Assembly: GCA_964478075.1 (NCBI GenBank) | Contig: CAYZGO010000015.1 | Span: forward strand, 18,240 to 82,239 | Reading direction: 5' to 3' | DNA: 64,000 bases | Origin: DAOUEX01 sp034430235 | GTDB lineage: Bacteria; Chloroflexota; Anaerolineae; UBA2200 | Notes under the pieces: model-generated | Databases searched by the model: none | Seen by the model: only the letters and a program-made list of their open reading frames with translations | Told to the model about the DNA's origin: nothing | Translations under genes and position numbers: made by a program | In this document: positions 40,560-48,693 of the stretch, one piece after another | How positions within the stretch are numbered: the first letter of the stretch is position 1 | How the letters are laid out: each line of letters starts with the position of its first letter

Positions 40560-41510
40560 CTACGGACGTAACAGTACTTTCAAAGTGCCCTTGGCTCGCG
40601 CATGCTCGAAAGCAGGCAGGCCTTCGTCCAATGGATAAGTGGCCGCGATGAGCGATTCCACATCCACCAGCTTCATGGCTAACAGGCGCAACGCCGGGGC
40701 AAACGGGCCACAGCGTGAACCTATCAGGTTCACCTCGTCCACGACAATGGACGTCAAATTCACTTCGCTCTGACCTTTAAACGTACTTTTCAGCACCAAA
40801 GTTCCCCTCGGCTTCACCATGGCTCGGGCCGAGACAAAGCCAGCCGGCTGGCCAGTGCAATCCACAACCACGTCAGCTTTGATGTCCATGTCTGCGGCAG
40901 CGAGATGGGTCGGGATGCCCTGACGCTCAAGGATAGACAGCTTGGCCGCGTGCCGGCCCACGGCAACGAGATCACACCCGGTCAGGCGCATCACCTGGGC
41001 CACCAGCAAGCCCAGCTTGCCGTCACCCAGCACAACGACACGCTGTGTGGGCCGAACGTGGACCTGTTCGAGTATCTCCAGAGCTGCCGCCAGCGGCTCG
41101 GTGAATACAGCCTGCTCATCAGACATGCTGTCCGGCACGAGGTGCAAATTGCGTGTGGGCAGCACGCAGTAGTCGGCCATTGCCCCGTCACGCCCCCAGA
41201 TTCCCAGGGTGGTACGCTGGGGACAGTGTGTGGGATTACCAGCTAGGCAGGTGGGACACGTACCACAGTAGCAGTTGATTTCCCCCACCACTCGCCGACC
41301 GACCATGGCAGGATCCTCACAGCGCTCCACCACACCCACGAACTCGTGTCCCAGGACACCGTGGAAACCCATGTACCCGCGAGTGATCTCCAGGTCCGTG
41401 TTGCAGATGCCAACCAGCGTCATACGCAACAGGGCCTCTCCCGGGGGAGGGGAAGGCTGTGCATAGTCGTTCACCAACCTCAACTGGCCGTCGTAAAGCA
41501 GAGCACGCAT
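40560..41510 (-). CDS. Zinc-dependent medium-chain dehydrogenase
   Basis: 316 residues. Catalytic zinc ligands are Cys36 (GICNTDLEI) and His55-Glu56 (GHEF). The structural zinc loop contains CYCGTCPTCLAGNPTHC (five cysteines at about 80-96). The Rossmann motif VVVLGDGKLGLLVAQ binds NAD(P). The protein is somewhat shorter than typical alcohol or polyol dehydrogenases (about 340). The substrate is unknown; members of this branch oxidise alcohols or sugar alcohols. The YVTN lipoprotein gene follows 14 bases later. The start is at MRALLYDG. Confidence 0.9.
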   Translation of the reverse strand: MRALLYDGQLRLVNDYAQPSPPPGEALLRMTLVGICNTDLEITRGYMGFHGVLGHEFVGVVERCEDPAMVGRRVVGEINCYCGTCPTCLAGNPTHCPQRTTLGIWGRDGAMADYCVLPTRNLHLVPDSMSDEQAVFTEPLAAALEILEQVHVRPTQRVVVLGDGKLGLLVAQVMRLTGCDLVAVGRHAAKLSILERQGIPTHLAAADMDIKADVVVDCTGQPAGFVSARAMVKPRGTLVLKSTFKGQSEVNLTSIVVDEVNLIGSRCGPFAPALRLLAMKLVDVESLIAATYPLDEGLPAFEHARAKGTLKVLLRP

Positions 41511-41561
41511 ACCGTCATTCCTCAATTGCTATTGCACCCGATTATAACACGAACAAAAGTA

Positions 41562-41593
41562 AAGAAAAAGCCCGGCTCGCCGAGAACCGGGCT
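41562..41593 (-). terminator. Rho-independent terminator of secDF
   Basis: On the minus strand AGCCCGG pairs with CCGGGCT (41569-41593, ten-bp stem with one mismatch) and is followed by TTTTTCTTT. Confidence 0.88.
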
Positions 41594-41608
41594 CGTGTGC
41601 TCGGACAC

Positions 41609-42550
41609 TCACGCGCTCGCGCGCGAGCGGCCAAACAGGCGACGGAAAAAGCCGCCAATCTCCCCCTTCTCCCAGACTACGAGAAGTGGTACGGCCGTGA
41701 AAATAGACGAATACGTACCGCTGATCAGTCCAATCAACAACGTGGCGATGAATTGTCGGATGGTTGCTCCCCCGAAGAAGAGAACAGCTACCAGGATAAA
41801 GATGGCGTTCAACTGTGTGGCCAGTGAACGGTGTAATGTCTCCAGCAGACTGCGGTTGACGACCAGTTCGTAGGGCTCACCACGGCGCCTGGGGATATTC
41901 TCGCGGATGCGGTCGAACACCACTATGGTGTCCTGCACCGAATAGCCAGTCACGGTGAGCATAGCAGTAAGGAACAGGGCATCTGCCTCCCAACCCAACA
42001 GCAGGCCCAGAATAGAGAAGGCCCCCATGGTGACCAGCACATCGTGTAGTGTCGCTGCGCTGGCGCAGACACCATAGCGCAGAGCGTTTGGCACCTTCCG
42101 CCACGCGAACATGATGAAAGCCATAATCACGAGAGCTGCAGCTACGATAGCAATTGTTGCGCTGCGCGTGACTTCTCGCCCTACGGTCGGTCCCACCTGC
42201 TCGAACCGCAACTCTGTCAGCGGGCCAAACCTGGCACTCAACTCGGTCTGAAGAATGGCCTTCTCGCCCTCTCCCAGCTCTTTGGAGCGGATCAACACTG
42301 TTTTCTCATCCAAGGTCGTCTGCACGGTGGTATCGCCGTAGCCATGCTCGACGAAAACCTGACGGACCTCGGTAGGCAGGACAGCCTGCTCGAAAGTCAA
42401 CTCCATTAGAGCACCGCCGGTGAAGTCAATGCTCAGGCGCAGAGGAGTGCCAAGGCGCACAGTAGAAATGATCATGGCAATGAGGCCCGATATGATGATC
42501 AGGGCCGATATCAGAAAGTACCAATATCGTTTTCCAACAATATCTGTCAT
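41609..42550 (-). CDS. secF: Protein translocase subunit SecF
   Basis: 313 residues. It begins MTDIVGKRYWYFLISALIII. The signature IDFTGGALMELTF lies in the first periplasmic domain, and the later membrane part contains GYSVQDTIVVFDRIREN, the family D(T/S)IVVFDRIRE motif. Six membrane helices are visible. With SecD it uses the proton or sodium gradient to help proteins through SecYEG. The start at 42550 has GGAGGACTT directly upstream; it follows the SecD stop by 43 bases. Confidence 0.95.
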   Translation of the reverse strand: MTDIVGKRYWYFLISALIIISGLIAMIISTVRLGTPLRLSIDFTGGALMELTFEQAVLPTEVRQVFVEHGYGDTTVQTTLDEKTVLIRSKELGEGEKAILQTELSARFGPLTELRFEQVGPTVGREVTRSATIAIVAAALVIMAFIMFAWRKVPNALRYGVCASAATLHDVLVTMGAFSILGLLLGWEADALFLTAMLTVTGYSVQDTIVVFDRIRENIPRRRGEPYELVVNRSLLETLHRSLATQLNAIFILVAVLFFGGATIRQFIATLLIGLISGTYSSIFTAVPLLVVWEKGEIGGFFRRLFGRSRASA

Positions 42551-42593
42551 AAGTCCTCCCGGGGGCAGGAACAACAGCCCTAGCCCGTCGATG

Positions 42594-44087
42594 CTAGAGA
42601 CCAATCAGCCACTTGCGGTCGCGCAGGCTCTCGCCACCAATGGTGTATAGCAGGCGGATAATTGTGCGTGTGACAGTGATGGCAGTGAACATGCTGACCA
42701 ACACGCCCAGAAACAGTGTAACCGCAAATCCCTTCACCATGCTCGCGCCAAAATTAGAGCCAAACCAGTACAGGATTGCACACATAATCAGCGTTGAAAG
42801 GTTCGAATCGCGGATAGAAGTCCACGCGCGGGCGAAGCCGGCCTGAATTGCTGAACTGAAGCGTTTCCCCTGACGCAACTCCTCTTTCATACGCTCAAAA
42901 ATCAGGATATTCGCATCCACAGCAGTGCCCACTGAAAACAGAAAGCCCGCCACACCAGCCAAAGTCAATGTCACTGGAATCAACTTGAACAAGGCGAAAG
43001 TGACCAGGGCATAGATCAGCAGCGCGATGTCAGCTACGACGCCGTGCAGACGATAGTAAACCAGCATGAACAGCAGAACAATGATCACACCAATGATGCC
43101 CGCCCGGGTGCTCTTGGCTACTGAGTCCTGCCCCAGAGTCGGGCCCACAGTGCGATTTTGGATGACCTTCAAGGGAACGGGCAACGCGCCGTAGCGCAGT
43201 TGAATCACGATGCTGCGTGCCGCGGCCAGTTTAAAGTCGCCAGTGATGCGGCCCGTGCTCTCCGTAATAGCAGTCTCGATGCGCGGGCAAGAGATGATCA
43301 CGCCATCCATAACAATGGCCAAGTAGCGCCCGACACTGGCCGTGGTGTGCGCTGCAAAGATCTGGCCGCCGTCTTCCGTAAGCTTGAAATTGATCTCCGG
43401 CCGGCCGTATTCATCCTGCCCGACCTGCGCCGTCTCCAGGTGCTGTCCAGTGATGACCGTGTGGTAGATGCGCTTTCGGGGGGTTGGCGTTGGCGTAGGT
43501 TCCAGCTCAGCAGTCGTCGTCGGGGAAACGACGCCTGCAGGAGTCGTGGCAGGCGTGAGTGTAGGCGTTAGCGTCGCCGTAGCCCAAGGGGTGTCGGTTG
43601 CCGTGGGCACGGGGGTAGGAGTCTCAATGCCGAATTCACCGCTCTCCTGAAAGCTGCTGTTGACCTCTGTGCCAGGGGGAAGAAAAGTGTTGCCAGCATC
43701 TATGAATTCCAACAGGCCTGTCTGGCGAAAGGTGGCAATGGCCTGATCAGGGTCTTGGACGCCAGGTAACTCTACAACAATCCGGTCAGAGCCTGCCAAC
43801 TGCACAAGCGGTTCTGCCACACCCAGGCCATTGACACGATTCTCCACGATGGCCTTCGCGGCACTCATAGTATCAGCATCCAACACTTGCCCTTGAGGCA
43901 AATCCGCCTCAAGCACCACCTGCATGCCACCCTGCAGATCGAGGCCACGACGCACCTCGATGTCTCGATCAATATTGATCGGCCCAAAGTGAATGTGCAG
44001 GCCAGGGTTAGTAGGCAACACTACCCAGATAGCTATGCCCGTCAGAAGAACGATGAGCATCAGCAAAGTCATATCGCGTTGCTGCAT
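42594..44087 (-). CDS. secD: Protein translocase subunit SecD with a Thr/Pro-rich insert
   Basis: 497 residues. After the first membrane helix come RRGLDLQGGMQVVLEAD and the periplasmic P1 domain. The transmembrane domain contains GVAGFLFSVGTAVDANILIF and ERMKEELRQGK, both characteristic. Between the two halves of P1, about residues 156-204, lies a low-complexity insert of alternating Thr and Pro of the kind seen in secreted linkers. This is unusual for SecD. The start at 44087 has GGAGG 11 bases upstream. A strong hairpin lies 39 bases before the start. Confidence 0.95.
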   Translation of the reverse strand: MQQRDMTLLMLIVLLTGIAIWVVLPTNPGLHIHFGPINIDRDIEVRRGLDLQGGMQVVLEADLPQGQVLDADTMSAAKAIVENRVNGLGVAEPLVQLAGSDRIVVELPGVQDPDQAIATFRQTGLLEFIDAGNTFLPPGTEVNSSFQESGEFGIETPTPVPTATDTPWATATLTPTLTPATTPAGVVSPTTTAELEPTPTPTPRKRIYHTVITGQHLETAQVGQDEYGRPEINFKLTEDGGQIFAAHTTASVGRYLAIVMDGVIISCPRIETAITESTGRITGDFKLAAARSIVIQLRYGALPVPLKVIQNRTVGPTLGQDSVAKSTRAGIIGVIIVLLFMLVYYRLHGVVADIALLIYALVTFALFKLIPVTLTLAGVAGFLFSVGTAVDANILIFERMKEELRQGKRFSSAIQAGFARAWTSIRDSNLSTLIMCAILYWFGSNFGASMVKGFAVTLFLGVLVSMFTAITVTRTIIRLLYTIGGESLRDRKWLIGL

Positions 44088-44116
44088 GAACTGTTTCCTC
44101 CAAGGCCTTGGTAAGG

Positions 44117-44148
44117 CAAATAACAGCCACACCCGGCATGGGTGTGGC
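44117..44148 (-). terminator. Hairpin upstream of secD
   Basis: A perfect 9-bp stem GCCACACCC/GGGTGTGGC (44126-44134 with 44140-44148) is followed by TGTTATTTG on the minus strand. It may end transcription from the P-loop/phosphatase pair or lie in the secDF leader. Confidence 0.5.
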
Positions 44149-44244
44149 CGGCGCGCACTTGGTTCGCTTATATTGCTGGATTACAGAGTACTGCACAAGG
44201 ATGCAAACTGACAAGCTCCGGTTCCAACGCAGTATATGCCATCC

Positions 44245-44616
44245 TCACGCATCTGTCAAATTACGCGCTTTTTGGGGCTTATAATGCGCCAGGAACTTGG
44301 TGACCTGCTTCAGCACCTGGGACTTGGTGAGGTCATCAGTCATGACATAGAGGTCGCAGTGAGCCCGCGCATGAGCCAGGCGTCGCCGCTGTTCCTCCAC
44401 ACATCCTACCACGTAGTGACGGCATCCGCGGCGATATACTACCTCTTCGCTAGCATCCAGATAGATGAGCACGTCAGGGCGAGACATCACCTGCCACATG
44501 TAGGGAACCCCGGAATGCTCCTGAACACACTCACGCACTTGGTGGCCCAGACGGCGCAGCCCTTGCGCTAGCGTTGTCTTGCCAGTGCCACATATCCCTA
44601 CCAGGACTACACGCAT
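44245..44616 (-). CDS. Small P-loop NTPase/kinase-like protein
   Basis: 123 residues. It starts MRVVLVGICGTGKTTLAQGL, a clear Walker A, and continues with VLIYLDASEEVVYRRG, a Walker-B-like strand of the adenylate kinase and AAA_33 type. The short C-terminal half has an arginine-rich helix (EEQRRRLAHARAH) that could be the lid. It is shorter than known nucleotide kinases, so the substrate is unknown. It starts 18 bases after the SpoIIE-type phosphatase stop and is probably co-transcribed with it. Confidence 0.75.
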   Translation of the reverse strand: MRVVLVGICGTGKTTLAQGLRRLGHQVRECVQEHSGVPYMWQVMSRPDVLIYLDASEEVVYRRGCRHYVVGCVEEQRRRLAHARAHCDLYVMTDDLTKSQVLKQVTKFLAHYKPQKARNLTDA

Positions 44617-44634
44617 GGCTGCACAAGTCTTTCC

Positions 44635-45375
44635 CTAGAGAGGCGGCAATGGAAAACGAACGGTCAACCGCCGCGCATGGTCAATTTGCTTGCGGGGCAC
44701 AAGAGCCAGTACGAGTACACTCATGTCATCTTGTGGTCGGCCCTTGTCCAGTTCTACAGCACGAGCCAGGATGGCATCAGCCAACGCGGCAGCATCATCA
44801 TCGCCACGGGCAATGAATGCGGCGGCCATACCCGCCACGTCGAATGACGCGCCGAAACGACGTCCGGCATCAAGCACTCCATCGGTGAAGACAATGATCC
44901 ACGTATCGGACGCAACTGACAGCTCGGTAATGACTGGCTTTGTCCGGGTATAGACGCCGATGGCCTGGCTTGGTTCATCAAGCCTGTGCAGACCATCCTT
45001 GTCAACGACCAGCACAGGACAATGACTGTTGCGCGAGATGACGATAGTACGCGTCACTAGGTCGAGCGAAACGATGCTTAGCTCAGCTGACACTTGGCCT
45101 CGACGATGCGCGCGCAAGTAGTCGTGCGCGGCTCGGGCAGCCGCACCATCGCGCACGCCCTCCGCCAGCAGAGAGATAGCCTTGCGTGACACTAGGTTAC
45201 TGATGAGCTTGGCGGCGCGCCCGCTGCGCTGGCCATCAACCAGAACCAGAGAAAGCCCACCTTGCGGTCGCTCAACTATCTCCAGAGTATCGCCGCTCTC
45301 GCTGGTAGCGTACTTACCGACCTTGGCTACACTGACCTGCAATTCGAGCTCGACATCATCATCTTGCTCTTGCAT
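44635..45375 (-). CDS. SpoIIE/RsbU-type PP2C serine phosphatase domain protein
   Basis: 246 residues consisting almost only of a PP2C-like SpoIIE domain. Visible pieces are SLVLVDGQRSGRAAK (metal-binding aspartate and G-x-G position), STELS-like AELSIVSLDLVTRTI, SRNSHCPVLVV, DTWIIVFTDGVLDAG and GRPQDDMSVLVLAL. Such enzymes dephosphorylate anti-anti-sigma factors in partner-switching systems. No RsbV or RsbW gene is adjacent, and no sensor domain is attached. The N-terminal 25 residues are acidic. The partner could be encoded elsewhere. Confidence 0.82.
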   Translation of the reverse strand: MQEQDDDVELELQVSVAKVGKYATSESGDTLEIVERPQGGLSLVLVDGQRSGRAAKLISNLVSRKAISLLAEGVRDGAAARAAHDYLRAHRRGQVSAELSIVSLDLVTRTIVISRNSHCPVLVVDKDGLHRLDEPSQAIGVYTRTKPVITELSVASDTWIIVFTDGVLDAGRRFGASFDVAGMAAAFIARGDDDAAALADAILARAVELDKGRPQDDMSVLVLALVPRKQIDHARRLTVRFPLPPL

Positions 45376-45499
45376 GGCTTTATTATACCGCTACTCGCTT
45401 TTTGCTCAAAGGAGCCTGGAATCTGGGAAACTAGGGTCCTGGACACCGGACATTGACAATGAGACAGGACGACCTATAATGACGGTGGAGGAAGTCTGC

Positions 45500-46027
45500 A
45501 TGGAGATCACTATCAGCGCTTGTTGGACTACCTGGGGTTGGGTAGGGACTGCGGTCTCTCGCGAGGGACTGCTTGGCACCAGCCTGCCTGCGGTTTCGCG
45601 AGAACGAGCGCTGGCCCCCTTGCTACACGAACGGCCTGACGCTCAGGACGGCATGAACCCCCGCCTTGCAGCCCTGCACGAGAAGCTGTGTCGCTATTTT
45701 CGTGGCGAAATTGTGGATTTCCACGATCAATTACTGGATACACGCGAGGCTACCGACTTCCAGGCTCGCGTGTGGAAAGCTGTACGCGCCATTCCTTATG
45801 GACAGGTGTGCTCCTACAGTTGGATAGCGAATCGGGCCGGCTCACGACGGGGTGCACGTGCTGTTGGACGAGCTCTGGCCATCAATCCTTTTCCCATTGT
45901 CGTGCCGTGCCATCGTGTAGTGGGACAGGACGGCCAACTGATCGGCTTCGCTGCTGGTCTTGCCATGAAGCGTCGTCTGTTGGAATTGGAGGCAGTCCAG
46001 GTGACTTCACCTGCGGCTATAGTGTAA
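45500..46027 (+). CDS. ogt: Methylated-DNA--protein-cysteine S-methyltransferase
   Basis: 175 residues. The acceptor cysteine lies in VVPCHRVV (Cys137). The DNA-binding helix-turn-helix region has FQARVWKAVRAIPYGQVCSY and GARAVGRALAINP, and the C-terminal GFAAGLAMKRRLLELE completes the domain. It repairs O6-methylguanine by irreversible transfer of the methyl group to itself. The ATG at 45500 has GGAGG 9 bases upstream; the longer frame back to 45182 overlaps the divergent phosphatase gene and is rejected. Confidence 0.93.
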   Translation: MEITISACWTTWGWVGTAVSREGLLGTSLPAVSRERALAPLLHERPDAQDGMNPRLAALHEKLCRYFRGEIVDFHDQLLDTREATDFQARVWKAVRAIPYGQVCSYSWIANRAGSRRGARAVGRALAINPFPIVVPCHRVVGQDGQLIGFAAGLAMKRRLLELEAVQVTSPAAIV

Positions 46028-46186
46028 GGTATGCTGGCCGGGGTGTAGTTCACAGTGGGCGCACAAAGCCCTCCGAGGTTGTGATGCCACTCTTGTCGGT
46101 AAGAAAAGCCAGCGATTCGCAAAGCTGGAGCTCTTGCTGACTGGGTCTGTCGCAAGACTGAACTGCACCAGGCCGAGCAGGTCACC

Positions 46187-46215
46187 TTGACGACTGCAGC
46201 GTAACGTGGTAAGAT
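46187..46215 (+). promoter_or_regulatory. Promoter of the glycosyltransferase operon
   Basis: TTGACG (46187-46192), a 17-base spacer and TAAGAT (46210-46215). The start of transcription would be near 46222, just before the terminator hairpin. Confidence 0.6.
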
Positions 46216-46237
46216 GGCTACGCAGCGGGCATCGTCG

Positions 46238-46269
46238 CCCCCATTTCTTGGTATCGAAGTGGGGGTTTT
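46238..46269 (+). terminator. Attenuator-like terminator in the leader of the glycosyltransferase operon
   Basis: CCCCCATTTC pairs with GAAGTGGGGG (one G-T wobble or mismatch) and is followed by TTTT. It may instead simply end ogt transcripts, but it lies downstream of the promoter at 46187-46215. Confidence 0.75.
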
Positions 46270-46360
46270 CCACGGAATACTGCGTTGATCCACGCCTGAG
46301 GATCCTTCTCACGAGAGAATCGCAGTGAGAAGCAGCAAAGCAAGAAAGAGAGCACGATCC

Positions 46361-47467
46361 ATGCGCGTCGGCATAGATGCCCGACTCGTCTACTACAGAC
46401 AAGCCGGCATCAGTCAATACACGGTTCGCCTGCTGGAGGAATTTGCCTCCATTGGCAAGAATGACGAGTTCATTGTCTTTCAGAGCCGCAAAGACAAGTC
46501 CACGCTGGTAGACCGACCGAACTTTCGCAAACGCTCCTTGTGGACGCCTCCTCACCATCGCCTAGAACAACTGCTGCTACCACTAGAAATCGCCACAGTG
46601 GATCTGGATGTGTTGCACAGTCCGGATTTCATTCCTCCATTCCGACGTACTTGTAAGTCAGTAATCACCATCCATGACCTCAATTTTCTGCTGTACCCGC
46701 ACTTTTTGACACCGGAAAGTGCCAGTTACTATGGCCAGATTGACCAGGCAGTGCGAAAGTGCGACCACATCATCGCAGTTTCGGAGAGCACGAAGCGAGA
46801 CATAATCCGTCTGACAGGCGCACCAGAAAACAAGATAACAGTTGTCTACGAAGCAGCGCATCCCCTCTACCGGCCGCTGCAAGATGAGTCCCGGCTCCAA
46901 CAGGCCAAAGAACGACTTGGCATTCCCAATGACTTTATCCTCTTCGTGAGTACTATTGAACCACGCAAGAACGTACCCACTCTGCTGATGGCCTATAGGC
47001 AATTGCTGCACGACTACCGCACTGAAGCTAGCTTGATACTGGCCGGAGAGAAGGGATGGCTTTTCGATGAAGTGTTCGCGCTGGTCGGGAAGCTCGGCCT
47101 TCAGGAACGCGTCCGCTTCCTGGGTAGCGTCTCACCGGAAGATCTGCTGGGGCTATACAATGCGGCCCGTCTGCTCGTTCACCCAGCCTTCTACGAGGGC
47201 TTTGGCCTCCCGCCGTTGGAAGCGATGGCCTGTGGCACACCTGTGGTTGTGTCCAACACATCGTCGCTGCCAGAAGTAGTTGGGGATGCTGCGCTGCTGG
47301 TGGAGCCTACGGATGTAGATGGCATGACAGTGGCCATGTGGCGTTTGCTGTCAGACGAAGCCCTCCGCCAAGAGATGATTGACAAAGGTCTCAAGCGGGC
47401 TCGCCTGTTCTCCTGGAGGAAAGCAGCATTGGAGACCTTGGACATCTATCATCGCCTGGCACAGTAG
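46361..47467 (+). CDS. Family 4 glycosyltransferase
   Basis: 368 residues. The N-terminus MRVGIDARLVYYRQAGISQY is typical of mannosyl- or glucosyl-type GT4 enzymes acting on envelope polysaccharides. The donor-binding C-terminal half has ILFVSTIEPRKNVPTLL, RVRFLGSVSPEDLLGLYNAA and the E(x7)E motif EGFGLPPLEAMACGTPVV. It probably adds a hexose to an undecaprenyl-linked or exported glycan. The next gene begins five bases after its stop. A longer frame starting at 46325 is possible, but MRVGIDAR is the family start. Confidence 0.9.
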   Translation: MRVGIDARLVYYRQAGISQYTVRLLEEFASIGKNDEFIVFQSRKDKSTLVDRPNFRKRSLWTPPHHRLEQLLLPLEIATVDLDVLHSPDFIPPFRRTCKSVITIHDLNFLLYPHFLTPESASYYGQIDQAVRKCDHIIAVSESTKRDIIRLTGAPENKITVVYEAAHPLYRPLQDESRLQQAKERLGIPNDFILFVSTIEPRKNVPTLLMAYRQLLHDYRTEASLILAGEKGWLFDEVFALVGKLGLQERVRFLGSVSPEDLLGLYNAARLLVHPAFYEGFGLPPLEAMACGTPVVVSNTSSLPEVVGDAALLVEPTDVDGMTVAMWRLLSDEALRQEMIDKGLKRARLFSWRKAALETLDIYHRLAQ

Positions 47468-47472
47468 CGAGC

Positions 47473-48693
47473 ATGAACAAGCGAATCCTCTTTCTGACGC
47501 CACAATTGCCTTACCCACCACAGCAGGGCACTTCGATTCGCAACTACAATCTTATCGTGCAAGTGGCTAGACGGCATGAGGTTCACCTGCTCTCATTCAC
47601 TGATTCAGGGGGCCCAACAATGGACCCCGGGCCTCTCCAAGACCTGTGCGCGAGTCTGAATACAGTGCCGGCACCTAGTCGCACCAACTGGCGTCGCCTG
47701 CTGACCGTCCTGACTTCTCCCTTGCCTGACATCGCTCATCGCCTGTCAGCAGTTGCCTTTCAACAGAAGCTGGCAGAGTTGCTGAGTGCAGCGAGCCTGG
47801 ATGTGCTGCAGATAGAGGGTCTGGAAATGGCACAATACGGCCTGTGGGCCAGGCGATTTGCAGGGAAGCAGGCACCATTTCTCGTGTACGACGCTCACAA
47901 TGCCGAATACCTGCTGCAGCAGCGCATTTTCGAGACGGACTCTCGTCGTCCTCGCCGCTGGCCAGGGGCGATTTATTCGCTCATCCAGTGGCAAAAACTG
48001 CGTCGCTACGAATCAATGGTTTGTCGCCGGGCCGACCGGGTGATGGCCTGCTCCTCTGCAGACGCACAAGCACTGGTCCGGCTCGTTCCCGGTCTGAAGG
48101 CAATCCTCGTACGCAACGGCGTAGACACGCAGCATTACCGGCCAGACGCAGTATCTCCAGCCCTACTGGGTACTCAGGCGCTGGTTTTCACAGGCAAGAT
48201 GGACTTCCGCCCCAACGTAGATGCTGTCCTGTGGTTTTGCTCAGAGGTGCTGCCCATAATCAGGCGGGCGTCCCCAGAAGCACACTTTTACATCGTGGGC
48301 AAGAACCCCCATCCGCGCCTCGAGCCGCTGACTCGCAGGCCGGGCGTAACGATAACCGGCTTTGTGGAAGACCCACGTCCCTACACTGCGGTGGCGGCGG
48401 TCTACGTCGTGCCGCTCCTCACTGGTGGTGGAACGCGCCTCAAAGTCCTGGAAGCCATGGCTATGGGCAAGGCCATTGTCTGTACCACTCTGGGCTGTGA
48501 AGGCATCCACGCTACGCCAGAACGCGACATCGTGCTGGCTGACGCCGCCGATGACTTTGCCACGTGCGTGCTCGCTTTGCTGGAGAATAGAGCGCGGCGC
48601 AAGGAGTTGGGCCATGCGGCGCGAACCTTTGTTGAGCAGCACTTTGACTGGCAGACCGTCACCGCCCCGCTGGAGCAAGCCTATGAGCCCTAG
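47473..48693 (+). CDS. Family 4 glycosyltransferase
   Basis: 406 residues with the GT-B layout: ILFLTPQLPYPPQQGTSIRN at the N-terminus, a DAHNAEYL acceptor-side segment, and the donor side VFTGKMDFRPNVDAVLWFC, then GGGTRLKVLEAMAMGKAIV. This subfamily, as I recall, includes PEP-CTERM/exosortase-associated and stp1-type transferases. It lies in a three-gene glycosyltransferase operon (46361-49855), so it should act on the same glycan. Its last codons overlap the start of the GT9 gene by 11 bases. Confidence 0.9.
   Translation: MNKRILFLTPQLPYPPQQGTSIRNYNLIVQVARRHEVHLLSFTDSGGPTMDPGPLQDLCASLNTVPAPSRTNWRRLLTVLTSPLPDIAHRLSAVAFQQKLAELLSAASLDVLQIEGLEMAQYGLWARRFAGKQAPFLVYDAHNAEYLLQQRIFETDSRRPRRWPGAIYSLIQWQKLRRYESMVCRRADRVMACSSADAQALVRLVPGLKAILVRNGVDTQHYRPDAVSPALLGTQALVFTGKMDFRPNVDAVLWFCSEVLPIIRRASPEAHFYIVGKNPHPRLEPLTRRPGVTITGFVEDPRPYTAVAAVYVVPLLTGGGTRLKVLEAMAMGKAIVCTTLGCEGIHATPERDIVLADAADDFATCVLALLENRARRKELGHAARTFVEQHFDWQTVTAPLEQAYEP

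Larger units (their letters stand above)
46028..46360. other. Intergenic leader region of the glycosyltransferase operon
   Basis: 333 bases without a gene. It holds a TTGACG-17-TAAGAT promoter (46187-46215), a GGGC/GCCC mini-hairpin (46227-46240) and a terminator-like hairpin (46238-46269). About 90 bases then lead to the first glycosyltransferase start. Confidence 0.65.

Noticed and set aside
48362..48682. Upstream extension of the GT9 gene
   Set aside because: It overlaps the end of the preceding glycosyltransferase in another frame; the ATG at 48683 fits the family start.
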